Of a stretch of DNA of 64,000 nucleotides, positions 52,734 to 61,202 are shown one piece after another. Each line of letters opens with the position of its first letter. The first letter of the stretch is position 1. The notes below the pieces were generated by a model, which was given only the letters and a program-made list of their open reading frames with translations, was not told the origin of the DNA and searched no databases. This stretch comes from Sulfopaludibacter sp035606355 (GTDB taxonomy: Bacteria; Acidobacteriota; Terriglobia; Bryobacterales; Bryobacteraceae). The DNA lies in contig DATNFO010000031.1 of NCBI GenBank assembly GCA_035606355.1, forward strand, positions 1 through 64,000, written 5' to 3'. The position numbers and the translations under genes were made by a program.

Positions 52734-53090
52734 TCACTTCTTCGGATTCAGCTTCAGGTTGATCACGGCGTCTTTCCGGGAATCGAACGAGCTCAGCGTT
52801 TTGGTCCCGCTTGCCATTCCGCTGAAATCGGCTTTCAACTCGTAGTCCACATCCGGACTCAACTCGTGAAAATAATACTGGCCCGCTTTTTGCGTGATGA
52901 AGGAACGGATCTGCAGCGTCTTCGTGTTCTTGAGCTGCACCACCGCGCCGTTGACCGGATTATCGTCCGGACCGTTCACCACCCCTTCCACGCTGCGGGT
53001 CGTGTCCTGGCCCTTGTTCTTCTTGCCTTGCGTCCAGCCGATGCCGCAAAGCAGAACCGCCGCCAAAAGGACAGGAATGAGCTTCTTCAT
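52734..53090 (-). CDS. Secreted carboxypeptidase-regulatory-like domain protein
   Basis: The 118-aa protein has a signal peptide (MKKLIPVLLAAVLLCGIGWT), then a single beta-sandwich unit: RSVEGVVNGPDDNPVNGAVV, LKNTKTLQIRSFITQKAGQY and FHELSPDVDYELKAD. Such CarboxypepD_reg domains are widespread in Acidobacteria, often on large TonB-dependent receptors; here the domain is free-standing. Function unknown. Confidence 0.82.
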   Translation of the reverse strand: MKKLIPVLLAAVLLCGIGWTQGKKNKGQDTTRSVEGVVNGPDDNPVNGAVVQLKNTKTLQIRSFITQKAGQYYFHELSPDVDYELKADFSGMASGTKTLSSFDSRKDAVINLKLNPKK

Positions 53091-53104
53091 ACCTTCAGCT
53101 TAGC

Positions 53105-53335
53105 CTAGTACTCCTCATCGGCTTCGCCTTCCGCCTCTTCCTCTTCGTCTTCGTCGAGAAAGTCTTCGTCTTCGTCTTCATCCTCTTCGGATTCTTCGGC
53201 CGATTCGATCTCTAGTGGAGACGTGCTGACTACTTTCAAATCCGCGCCACACTCATCGCAACTGAGGGTGTCGCCTTCGTCAACATCTTCCTCATCCACG
53301 TCAATCGCGCCTTCGCATACCGGACAGTTGACCAT
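53105..53335 (-). CDS. Orphan LysW-like zinc-ribbon protein with acidic tail
   Basis: The 76-aa protein has two CxxC pairs (Cys4/Cys7 and Cys26/Cys29), and GDTLSCDECGADLKVVSTSP matches LysW, the amino-group carrier of lysine/arginine biosynthesis in Thermus and archaea. The C-terminal half is almost entirely Glu/Asp and ends EEY. Real LysW proteins end EDWGE, with the last Glu carrying the substrate, so this one probably does not act as that carrier. No lysX/lysZ genes are near. Confidence 0.75.
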   Translation of the reverse strand: MVNCPVCEGAIDVDEEDVDEGDTLSCDECGADLKVVSTSPLEIESAEESEEDEDEDEDFLDEDEEEEAEGEADEEY

Positions 53336-53411
53336 GAAATTCCTCCCGAACTATTACTGATAATCGAAAGATCGCAAACACGCAAGCGGAAGACACACAA
53401 CTTCCGCGATT

Positions 53412-53933
53412 TTATTTAGCGCCAGCCTGTTGAGCGCGGCGGCGGCGAGTCGTAACCGGAACCATGCCCTTGAGCCGCTGGTACATGAAGAGCTGGGAAC
53501 GGTGCGTCAGCTCGTGTTCCTTAAAAAACAGCAGCAGTTCCTGCCGGGTCATCTGCGATCCGTCGAACCACGTCATCGTTTGAGCCCACCACTCAGCCGG
53601 CTGCTTCGCCAACTCGGCCGTACGCCCGTCGATAGACTCCCGCATGGCGGCGGCAATCGCCGCGCCGCCGGATTCCGGCGTAAGGGTCGTAAATTTCTCT
53701 TTCATCCGGTCGCGGAAACCGGGGACCGTGAAATCGGCCTCTCCCGCCAGCATCATGCCGGTAAGTCCCGCTCCCGCATTCAAAATGTGCAGCGCAATCT
53801 GGGCGAAACTGTCGACATCCGGCGTGGGCCGGAAGCCAAAATCGTCTGCCGGAAACTCCTCTACCGTCGCCGCCGCATCGTAGCGGACCGTCTTCCACGA
53901 ATTCAATACGTGCTCCACTCGTACCATGTCCAC
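53412..53933 (-). CDS. DinB-family protein
   Basis: The product is 173 aa from GTG 53933, or 171 from ATG 53927. The four-helix bundle has metal-ligand histidines in ALHILNAGAG (helix 2) and KEHELTHRSQLFMYQRLKG (helix 4), plus the typical DFGFRPTPDVDSFAQIALHI. Such proteins are often thiol-dependent S-transferases. The start is divergent from aceE, leaving about 50 bp for two promoters. Confidence 0.9.
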   Translation of the reverse strand: MDMVRVEHVLNSWKTVRYDAAATVEEFPADDFGFRPTPDVDSFAQIALHILNAGAGLTGMMLAGEADFTVPGFRDRMKEKFTTLTPESGGAAIAAAMRESIDGRTAELAKQPAEWWAQTMTWFDGSQMTRQELLLFFKEHELTHRSQLFMYQRLKGMVPVTTRRRRAQQAGAK

Positions 53934-53983
53934 ATTGTACTCATAGCCCTGCTGCGAGCGGCACGGCAGCGGCGTTCATTATA

Positions 53984-56668
53984 ATGAAAGTATCCATGCA
54001 CCAGAAACTGAATGAGAGGGTTGTGGATCTCGATCCACAGGAAACGTCCGAATGGGTAGAAGCGCTTGACCAGGTGATTGATGAGCAGGGCCCCGATCGC
54101 GCCGCGTACCTGTTGGAACAACTCGCTGAACGCGCGCGCTTCAACGGCGCAGAGCTGCCGATTCAACTCAATACACCGTACGTGAACACCATCCGGCCGG
54201 AGGACGAAGTGCCGTACCCGGGCGATCGCGCGATGGAGCGCCGCATCAAGAGCCTCATCCGCTGGAACGCTATGGCGATGGTGGTGCGTCAGAATAAGTA
54301 CGACGCCGGTATCGGCGGCCACATCTCCACCTACGCTTCGCTGGCGACCCTGCTTGAAGTGGGGTTCAACCATTTCTTCCACGCCAAATACGGCGACCAG
54401 CCGGGCGACCTGATTTATTTCCAGGGCCACGCCTCGCCGGGCGTCTACGGCCGCGCCTTCCTCGAAGGGCGTTTGAGCGAGGATCGCCTCAAGAATTTCC
54501 GCCACGAGCTGCGCGATACGCCGGGCCTGCCCTCCTATCCGCATCCGTGGCTGATGCCGGACTTCTGGACGTTCCCGACCGTTTCCATGGGCATTGGGCC
54601 GCTGAACTCTATTTACCAGGCCCGCTTCATGCGCTACCTGGAAAATCGCGGCATCATTCCGGCGACCCCGCGCAAAGTCTGGGCGTTTCTGGGCGATGGA
54701 GAAATGGACGAGCCCGAATCCATGGGCTCGCTGACTCTGGCTTCCCGCGAGTGCCTGGACAACCTGATCTTCGTCATCAACTGCAACCTGCAGCGGCTCG
54801 ATGGTCCGGTGCGCGGCAACGGCAAAGTGATTCAGGAGCTCGAAGCCGCGTTTCGCGGCGCGGGCTGGAACGTAGTGAAGTGCATCTGGGGCGAGGATTG
54901 GGACGCCCTGCTGGCGCGCGATACCACCGGCCTGCTGATGAAGCGTATGGGTGAAGTGGTGGACGGCGAGTTCCAAACCTACGTCACCAAAGACGGCGCT
55001 TATGTTCGCAAGAATTTCTTCGGCAAATACCCGGAGCTGCTGGATCTGGTCTCCCATCTGAGCGACGAAGACTTGGTGCGCTTGCATCGCGGCGGCCACG
55101 ATCCCAAAAAGGTTTACAACGCTTACAAAGCCGCGGTGGAAACCAAAGGCAAGCCGACGCTGATTCTCGCTCACACCATCAAGGGCTACGGCCTCGGTGA
55201 AGCGGGCGAAGGCCGCAACATCAGCCACCAGCAGAAGAAGCTGAACGAAGCGGAAGTCGCGCAGTTCCGCTCGCGATTCGAGATTCCGATTCCCGACGAG
55301 GCGGCCCGCAACGCATCGTTCTATCGCCCGCCGCAGGATAGTCCGGAGATCGCGTACATGCATGAGCGGCGGCGTCAGCTTGGCGGGTATATGCCGAGCC
55401 GGAATGTGCCGCCCACAGCCATCCAGGCGCCCGCGCTCGAATACTTCAAGGAATCGCTCGAAGGCTCGGGGGATCGCGAAGTTTCCAGCACCATGGCTAT
55501 GGTGCGCGTGCTCACCCTGATGATGAAGGAGCCGCAAATCGGCAAGCACGTCGTGCCGATTATTCCGGATGAAGCGCGCACGTTCGGCATGGAATCGCTG
55601 TTCCGGCAGTTCGGAATTTATGCCAGCCGCGGCCAGCTCTATAAGCCGCACGATGCCGAAATGTTCCTCTATTACAAGGAATCCAAGGACGGCCAGATTC
55701 TGGAAGAAGGCATCACCGAAGCGGGGTCGATGGCGTCGTTCACGGCGGCGGGCACGGCGTACGTGAACTACGGCGTGGAGATGATTCCGTTCTTCATCTA
55801 CTATTCGATGTTCGGCTTCCAGCGCATCGGCGACCTGGTGTGGGCATTCGCCGACGCCCGCGGCAAGGGCTTCCTTTGCGGCGGCACCGCCGGACGCACC
55901 ACGCTCTCGGGCGAAGGCCTGCAACATCAGGATGGCCACAGCATCGTGCTTTCGAGCACCGTGCCGACATGCTGCACCTACGATCCGGCCTACGCGTATG
56001 AGATCGCGATCATCGTGCAGGACGGCATCCGGCGCATGTATCAGGAGCAGGAAGACTGCTTCTACTACCTCACGCTCTATAACGAGAATTATGCGATGCC
56101 GGCGATCCCGAAGGATCTGGATCGCAATGCCGTGCTCAAGGGCATCTACCGCTTCAAGGCCGCCGAAAAGCCGGCGCAGGTTCAACTTTTCGGATCGGGT
56201 CCGATTCTCAATGAGGCGCTGCGCGCGCAGCAGATCCTCAGCGAGAAGTACGGGGTGCACGCGGATGTTTGGAGCGTCACCAGCTATAACGAACTTCGCC
56301 GCGACGCGCTCGAAGTGGAGCGCTGGAACCGGCTGCATCCCGACGAGGCCGAGCGCACGCCGTACATTCTGGAAGCGCTCCGCGGAACGAAAGGGCCGAT
56401 CGTCGCCGCCACCGATTATATGAAGGTGGTGCCGGATCAACTGGCCCCGTGGCTGGCCGGCCGTCTGGAATCGCTCGGCACGGACGGGTTCGGCCGCAGC
56501 GACAATCGCGAATACCTCCGGAAGCATTTCGAGGTGAATGCGGAATCCATCGCCGGAGCTGCCCTCTCGCGTCTCGCGCGCGAGAAGAAGTTCGACGCCA
56601 GAAAGGCTAAGGCTGCGTTCGCTGAACTCGGCCTGGACACCGAAAGAGCCGACCCCGCGCGGGCGTAG
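53984..56668 (+). CDS. aceE: Pyruvate dehydrogenase E1 component, homodimeric
   Basis: This 894-aa thiamine-diphosphate enzyme of the AceE (single-chain) type decarboxylates pyruvate for the E2 lipoyl domain. Features include GGHISTYASLATLLEVGFNH, the ThDP motif GDGEMDEPESMGSLTLASRE...INCNLQRLDG, HTIKGYGLGEAGEGRN and IIPDEARTFGMESLFRQFGI. Length is typical (about 880-900). E2 and E3 genes do not follow; a hairpin repeat does. The gene could make pyruvate-derived acetyl-CoA while the upstream transcarboxylase uses pyruvate as acceptor. Confidence 0.97.
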   Translation: MKVSMHQKLNERVVDLDPQETSEWVEALDQVIDEQGPDRAAYLLEQLAERARFNGAELPIQLNTPYVNTIRPEDEVPYPGDRAMERRIKSLIRWNAMAMVVRQNKYDAGIGGHISTYASLATLLEVGFNHFFHAKYGDQPGDLIYFQGHASPGVYGRAFLEGRLSEDRLKNFRHELRDTPGLPSYPHPWLMPDFWTFPTVSMGIGPLNSIYQARFMRYLENRGIIPATPRKVWAFLGDGEMDEPESMGSLTLASRECLDNLIFVINCNLQRLDGPVRGNGKVIQELEAAFRGAGWNVVKCIWGEDWDALLARDTTGLLMKRMGEVVDGEFQTYVTKDGAYVRKNFFGKYPELLDLVSHLSDEDLVRLHRGGHDPKKVYNAYKAAVETKGKPTLILAHTIKGYGLGEAGEGRNISHQQKKLNEAEVAQFRSRFEIPIPDEAARNASFYRPPQDSPEIAYMHERRRQLGGYMPSRNVPPTAIQAPALEYFKESLEGSGDREVSSTMAMVRVLTLMMKEPQIGKHVVPIIPDEARTFGMESLFRQFGIYASRGQLYKPHDAEMFLYYKESKDGQILEEGITEAGSMASFTAAGTAYVNYGVEMIPFFIYYSMFGFQRIGDLVWAFADARGKGFLCGGTAGRTTLSGEGLQHQDGHSIVLSSTVPTCCTYDPAYAYEIAIIVQDGIRRMYQEQEDCFYYLTLYNENYAMPAIPKDLDRNAVLKGIYRFKAAEKPAQVQLFGSGPILNEALRAQQILSEKYGVHADVWSVTSYNELRRDALEVERWNRLHPDEAERTPYILEALRGTKGPIVAATDYMKVVPDQLAPWLAGRLESLGTDGFGRSDNREYLRKHFEVNAESIAGAALSRLAREKKFDARKAKAAFAELGLDTERADPARA

Positions 56669-56750
56669 TGCCGCGACTTTGGTGAATTGCTGCGACTACC
56701 GGCGAGCGCTCCGGCTGCTGTTCTCGTCGCGCTCCATTCGTCTTTCGATG

Positions 56751-56838
56751 CACCTTTTACCGCTCCCTGACGGTCGCGGCTCCGTTAGCAGCATCAACTA
56801 CATACGGAGCCGTGACCGTAAGGGAGCGGTAAAAGGTG
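56751..56838. repeat. Long hairpin repeat (REPIN/MITE-like)
   Basis: The left arm caccttttaccgctccctga followed by cggtcgcggctccgt pairs with the right arm acggagccgtgaccgtaagg followed by gagcggtaaaaggtg. The stem is about 35 bp with two or three mismatches and the loop is about 18 nt (tagcagcatcaactacat). It is probably a dispersed palindromic element and may also serve as transcription terminator for aceE. Confidence 0.8.
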
Positions 56839-56941
56839 CCGGGGATACGGAAACGATTCGATTTTTTCGCAAGCTGCTAGCCCGTGAGCGAGCGGTAATT
56901 CATGGCCGCAATACCGAAGCGCCAGACGGAGCAGGCCGCTC

Positions 56942-57802
56942 ATGAATATCGGTCAACGTGTCGCGGCAGTCGGCATGGCCGTCAGCGGGGCGTTGGCGGC
57001 GATCAAAATTACCGCGGGGTTGCTCGGCCACTCCACTGCCGTGACGGCCGACGGTTTGGAATCTGCCGCGGACATCTTCGCATCGGGATTCGTGCTGCTC
57101 GGGCTGACGCTGGCGGCCCGCCCCGCGGATGAAGATCACCCGTACGGTCACGGCCGTGCGGAAACACTGACGGGCTTATTGATCGGGATGGGCCTGTCGG
57201 TCGGCGGCGCGCTCATCGCAGTGCTTTCGCTGCTGCACCTGGGCGCCCCGCGCGAAGCGCTGCGGGCGTTCGTCATTTGGCCGCTTGTCGTGTCACTCTT
57301 CGCCAAGGCGACCCTCGCCACGTATAAATTCCGCGCCGGCCGAAAGCTGGAGAGCGATGCGCTGACCGCCGATGCCTGGAATGACGCGATGGACGGCGTC
57401 TCGGCGAGCGTCGCGCTGATCGCGGCGGGACTCACGCTGTCGGATCCGTCGCGCTTCCTGGATGCGGACCGCTGGGGCGGCTTCATCGTGGGAATCATCG
57501 TTATCCTTTCGGGAGCGCGAGTGGCGTGGGAGACTGCGCAGCAATTGATGGACACGATGCCGGACGAAAGCCGTATGCGGCAGATTCGCGCGGCGGCGGC
57601 GACCGTGCCCGGCGTCAGGGGAGTGGAGAAGTGTTTCGCGCGCAAGACCGGCTTGCGCTATCACGTGGACCTGCACCTCGAAGTTGACCCGGAGATGACC
57701 GTTCGCCAGTCGCACGATATCGCGCATCAGGCGCGGCTTCGTATTCTAGAAACGCTCGACTGGGTGGCAGACGTTCTGGTTCACGTGGAGCCGGCTCCGT
57801 AG
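56942..57802 (+). CDS. Cation diffusion facilitator (zinc/iron efflux)
   Basis: The 286-aa CDF exporter has metal-site residues in TM2 (ADGLESAADIFASG: Asp...Asp), the HPYGHGRAE segment after TM3, TM5 with TADAWNDAMDGVSASVAL and a C-terminal ferredoxin-like domain (VRGVEKCFARKTGLRYHVDL). Six membrane helices are predicted. It expels divalent metal (Zn, Fe or Mn) using the proton gradient. The specificity motif does not decide the metal. Confidence 0.92.
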   Translation: MNIGQRVAAVGMAVSGALAAIKITAGLLGHSTAVTADGLESAADIFASGFVLLGLTLAARPADEDHPYGHGRAETLTGLLIGMGLSVGGALIAVLSLLHLGAPREALRAFVIWPLVVSLFAKATLATYKFRAGRKLESDALTADAWNDAMDGVSASVALIAAGLTLSDPSRFLDADRWGGFIVGIIVILSGARVAWETAQQLMDTMPDESRMRQIRAAAATVPGVRGVEKCFARKTGLRYHVDLHLEVDPEMTVRQSHDIAHQARLRILETLDWVADVLVHVEPAP

Positions 57803-57807
57803 CCGTG

Positions 57808-57847
57808 CCGACAGGAATCTTTCCTGTCGGGTCGCGCGGAGCGCGAC
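57808..57847. terminator. Tandem hairpins after the CDF gene
   Basis: Two perfect hairpins stand in a row. The first, ccgacaggaa-tct-ttcctgtcgg (57808-57830), has a 10-bp stem. The second, gtcgcgc-gga-gcgcgac (57831-57847), has a 7-bp stem. They lie between convergent genes and could end transcription on both sides; no long T run is present, so a repeat-element origin is also possible. Confidence 0.6.
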
Positions 57848-57875
57848 TGCTCTCAAGTGAGCGGATGGCCAAACT

Positions 57876-58925
57876 TCAGCGGCGGGTCTGGAGACCTGTC
57901 GCTATCACCAGTTTTCCTACTCCTTCGGCGTAGGCTTCAACCAGCGCGAAGGCGGCCTGTATTTCTTCCAGCGGCCTGGTGTGCGTTACCATCGGCGCGA
58001 AGAGCTTCACGTTGTTCTTGAGGAATTCGAGCGCTGCCGCCGCTTCGTGATTGCTGCGCCGCACATTGAAGATCGCGAGCTCTTTGCGGCGCATCGGCGA
58101 GACCTCGAACGGCACGATCGCGGCCGAGTGAATTCCGGTCAGGACCACGCGGCCTCCGTTGCGTGCCGCTCGAATTGCTTCGTTGATCGTGTGTTCCTTC
58201 GCGGCGCAATCGAGCGCGCAATCCACTCCCCGGCCGCCGGTCTCCTTCACAATTTCGCGAGCAACATCCACTTCGCGGGGATCGAGCACCGCATCGGCGC
58301 CCATGCATTTCGCCATCTCGCGCCGGTGGGGCAGAGGCTCCACGCACCATATCCGACCCGCGCCCGCCGCCTTCAGGCTTGCTATCGTGAGGAGCCCTAT
58401 GGGGCCGCCGCCCCAGACCGCGGTGGTTTCGCCGAGGCGTATGGACGCGAACTCCAGCGAATGCATGGCCACGGCCAGCGGCTCCACGATGGTGGCGAGC
58501 TCTAGCGGCAGCGTCTTCGGAATCGCGAAAAGGTTGTGCGCGGGCAGGTTTACGAACTCGCGAAAGAAGCCGGGAATCCCGGGGTTGCTGAGAAACCGGA
58601 TATTCGCGCAGATGTTGTGCCTGCCTGCGAGGCAATATTCGCAGTGATAGCAATACAGCGCAGGCTCGAGCGCCGCGCGATCCCCCGCCGACCAGCCGGT
58701 CACGCCTTCGCCCGTCTTCACCACCGTGCCCGCGGGCTCATGCCCGAGAACCATAGGGTACACGCACGGAGTATCGCCGATCGCGCCCTCCGCGTAGGAA
58801 TGCACATCGCTGCCGCAGATGCCGACGGCATTGACGCGCACCTGAACCTCGCCCGGCGCGGGGCCGGCAATCTCCTGCTCCGTCAAGCGAAACTGTCGTT
58901 GTCCTATGAGTTCGGCTACCAGCAT
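57876..58925 (-). CDS. Zinc-dependent medium-chain alcohol/sugar dehydrogenase
   Basis: The product is 349 aa from ATG 58925 (MLVAELIGQRQF); the frame extends far upstream without family features. Catalytic zinc ligands lie in GICGSDVHSY and GHEPAG, a structural zinc loop in CYHCEYCLAGRHNIC, and VWGGGPIGLLTIASLKAAGA is the NAD(P) loop. It resembles L-threonine or sorbitol/xylitol dehydrogenases. The substrate is undefined. It is divergent from the 58959 gene with 33 bp between. Confidence 0.88.
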   Translation of the reverse strand: MLVAELIGQRQFRLTEQEIAGPAPGEVQVRVNAVGICGSDVHSYAEGAIGDTPCVYPMVLGHEPAGTVVKTGEGVTGWSAGDRAALEPALYCYHCEYCLAGRHNICANIRFLSNPGIPGFFREFVNLPAHNLFAIPKTLPLELATIVEPLAVAMHSLEFASIRLGETTAVWGGGPIGLLTIASLKAAGAGRIWCVEPLPHRREMAKCMGADAVLDPREVDVAREIVKETGGRGVDCALDCAAKEHTINEAIRAARNGGRVVLTGIHSAAIVPFEVSPMRRKELAIFNVRRSNHEAAAALEFLKNNVKLFAPMVTHTRPLEEIQAAFALVEAYAEGVGKLVIATGLQTRR

Positions 58926-58958
58926 GCTGTGTCCAGCACCATTGTAAGATAACGATAG

Positions 58959-59336
58959 ATGCTCAACTTTCGCACCTTTGAGGCCGGGCCCGATCCGTTC
59001 GGCCGCAAGTTCCAGGTCCTCTTCAAGTGGCTGCAAACGGCCATTTCGCTGCGCCATGCCGATACGGTGGATGTGAAGTTCGTGCTCGCGGACGAAGCGG
59101 GCGAGGCGAGCGAAAAGACGATCGCGCTGCCGCACGCAGACCTGCGGCAGCTCAGCCAGGAGACGGGCCGCACGATGGACGATGCCTGGTGCGCGCGCAT
59201 CGCGATGCTTCACCTGCTGCATCTCATCGAAACGGGCGAAGATCTCGAGAAGAATCTCGTGACGGTTTCCGCCGTGGACATGAAGGCGTATGCCGACCGA
59301 ATTGCCGCCGAAGAGCGGCAAGGCGTAACGGCGTAG
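58959..59336 (+). CDS. Hypothetical small protein
   Basis: The 125-aa soluble protein starts MLNFRTFEAGPDPFGRKFQV, with aromatic residues in a strand-helix start (VLFKWLQTAISLRHADTVDV). Two helices follow, LRQLSQETGRTMDDAWCARI then AMLHLLHLIETGEDLEKNLV. There is no signal peptide. I do not recognise a family. The tight spacing to the divergent dehydrogenase suggests a shared promoter region. Confidence 0.65.
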   Translation: MLNFRTFEAGPDPFGRKFQVLFKWLQTAISLRHADTVDVKFVLADEAGEASEKTIALPHADLRQLSQETGRTMDDAWCARIAMLHLLHLIETGEDLEKNLVTVSAVDMKAYADRIAAEERQGVTA

Positions 59337-59419
59337 TAACCCGCCGCGACCCGATTTTGCCGCCCGGCAGAGGGATCGATTTTCACGGTCGCGCTGCCGC
59401 CCGTTGAAGATAACAGTCC

Positions 59420-59448
59420 CGCAAACTGATCTTCACAGCATTTTCACA
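59420..59448 (+). promoter_or_regulatory. Candidate Pho box upstream of the porin
   Basis: Three 7-bp words at 11-bp periodicity occur here: CGCAAAC (59420), CTTCACA (59431) and TTTCACA (59442), with 4-bp spacers TGAT and GCAT. This is the PhoB geometry. The match to CTGTAAC, the word found before pstS, is loose. It is 32 bp from the porin ATG. Confidence 0.5.
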
Positions 59449-59480
59449 TTCCGTTTCTTATACTCAGGTTTCTGCCCTCT

Positions 59481-61103
59481 ATGAAACTCACTACGCTCAC
59501 ACTGTTGATGTGTTCGCTTGCGTGTGCCCAGAGCATGGACCCAAGCGACATTGAGAAATTGAAGGCAACGCTGGCGGACCAGCAAAAGCAACTTGAAACG
59601 CTCGCGCAATCGATTAAGGCACAGCAGAAGCTCATCGACGCGCTGAGTGCGAACCAGGCGCAAGCCGCCCCCGCGGCGCAGCCGTTCCGCCGCATCGGAG
59701 GAGATGTCGCAAGCTCGGTCCCGACGCTCACTCCTGGCGCGATAACCGCTTCTGCGCCGAAGGCTGCGCAGACGAACAGCGGCGCGGGGGCCGTATCGCC
59801 GCTGCAGTTGCAAATCGGCGAAACCAGCATCATTCCGATCGGCTTCCTGGACCTGACCGGTGTTTGGCGCGATCGCAACGCAGCGAGCGGCATCGGCTCC
59901 AACTTCGCGTCTGTTCCGTACGGGAACACGGTGGCCGGCCACCTCAGCGAGTTTCGTTTCAGCCCGCAGAACTCGCGGCTCGGCTTCCGTATGGATACCA
60001 ATGTCCACGGCGCCCACGTCACCGGTTATAACGAATTCGACTTCCTGGGCACCAGCGGCGGCAACAATCTCGGCGTCACTAATGGCGGTTTCGTGCCGCG
60101 CCTCCGCCTGTTCTGGGTGGACGTGCGTAAGAACAATATCGAATTCCTGGCGGGCCAGAGCTGGAGCATGATGACTCCGAACCGCAAAGGAATTTCGGCT
60201 CTTCCGGGAGATCTCTTCTACTCGCAGGTGATCGACGTGAACTACCTGATCGGCCTCACGTGGACGCGGCAGCCGGGCTTGCGCGTACTGTTCCACGCTC
60301 CGAAGGATAAGGTGACCGCGGGTGTCTCGTTCGAAAATCCGAACCAGTACATCGGCGGTTCGGCCGGCGCCCCCACCGTCACTCTGCCGAACGCGTTTAC
60401 CAGTTTCGCCGGCAGCGTTTTCGACAATTCCAGCAACGTGCTCAACACGCCGAACCTGATGCCGGACATCATCGCGAAGGTTGCGTTTGACCCGAGCTCG
60501 CGCCTGCACTTCGAGGTTGGCGGCATCGTTCGTGCATTTAAGGATTATGTTCAGGCGAGCAATCAGCATTTCACAAAGGCGGGCGGTGGCGGCATGGCCA
60601 ACGTCAATTTCGGAATCGCGAAGAATGTGCGCCTGGTCAGCAACAACTTTCTGAGCGACGGCGCGGGCCGGTATCTGTTCGGAACCGTCCCGGACGTGGT
60701 GGTGCGCTCCGATGGACGGATCAGCCCGATCCACAACCACAGCACCACGGACGGTATCGAATTGACCATGAAGAACACGCTCCTGTACGCCTATTACGGT
60801 GGCGTGTGGGTCGGCAGGAATGTGGCTCTCGATGCGAACGGAACGACTCCGGTCGGATACGGATTCACGGGTTCGCCGAACAACCACAATCGCTCGATTG
60901 AGGAGGTCACGCTGGGCTTTAACCAGACCATCTGGAAAGACGCCAAGTGGGGCGCGGTCAACTACATGATGCAGTACGAGTATGCCACTCGCAACCCGTG
61001 GTTCGTGGCCACCGGACAGCCCGGCGGCGCGCACGATAACACCATCTTCCTGAACATCCGCTACACTCTCCCCGGCGCTCCGCCGCCGGCCCCGGCCAAA
61101 TAA
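59481..61103 (+). CDS. Outer-membrane porin with N-terminal coiled coil (DcaP/OprP-like)
   Basis: The 540-aa protein has a signal peptide (MKLTTLTLLMCSLACAQ) and a periplasmic coiled coil at about residues 23-58 (DIEKLKATLADQQKQLETLA). A Pro/Ala linker is followed by an antiparallel beta barrel, with alternating strands such as RLGFRMDTNVHGAHVTGYNE and FLNIRYTL near the end. The layout resembles trimeric porins for anions. It precedes pstS by 100 bp and has a Pho-box-like element upstream, so a phosphate-induced porin is likely, but this is inference. Confidence 0.8.
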   Translation: MKLTTLTLLMCSLACAQSMDPSDIEKLKATLADQQKQLETLAQSIKAQQKLIDALSANQAQAAPAAQPFRRIGGDVASSVPTLTPGAITASAPKAAQTNSGAGAVSPLQLQIGETSIIPIGFLDLTGVWRDRNAASGIGSNFASVPYGNTVAGHLSEFRFSPQNSRLGFRMDTNVHGAHVTGYNEFDFLGTSGGNNLGVTNGGFVPRLRLFWVDVRKNNIEFLAGQSWSMMTPNRKGISALPGDLFYSQVIDVNYLIGLTWTRQPGLRVLFHAPKDKVTAGVSFENPNQYIGGSAGAPTVTLPNAFTSFAGSVFDNSSNVLNTPNLMPDIIAKVAFDPSSRLHFEVGGIVRAFKDYVQASNQHFTKAGGGGMANVNFGIAKNVRLVSNNFLSDGAGRYLFGTVPDVVVRSDGRISPIHNHSTTDGIELTMKNTLLYAYYGGVWVGRNVALDANGTTPVGYGFTGSPNNHNRSIEEVTLGFNQTIWKDAKWGAVNYMMQYEYATRNPWFVATGQPGGAHDNTIFLNIRYTLPGAPPPAPAK

Positions 61104-61147
61104 GAGGGGGCGGATAATCGCCCGCCCGATCTTTCATTGTTATGGAA

Positions 61148-61176
61148 CTGTAACAGACCCTGAACTGCGCTGTAAC
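61148..61176 (+). promoter_or_regulatory. Pho box upstream of pstS
   Basis: Three 7-bp repeats are spaced exactly 11 bp apart: CTGTAAC (61148), CCTGAAC (61159) and CTGTAAC (61170), with 4-bp spacers AGAC and TGCG. This matches PhoB-type direct repeats (CTGTCAT-like). It lies 26 bp before the pstS ATG. Confidence 0.75.
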
Positions 61177-61202
61177 ATCGGCGTGCGAACGTAAAAGAAA
61201 GG

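Noticed and set aside
53105..53335. Naming the small zinc protein LysW
   Set aside because: It lacks the C-terminal EDWGE that carries the substrate and has no lysine/arginine pathway neighbours.
53903..56527. 874-codon minus-strand frame opposite aceE
   Set aside because: It mirrors aceE codon positions and has Arg/His-rich composition without domains, whereas aceE is unambiguous.
59433..61034. 533-codon minus-strand frame opposite the porin
   Set aside because: No signal peptide, no motifs, Arg/His/Val-rich shadow of a beta-barrel gene.
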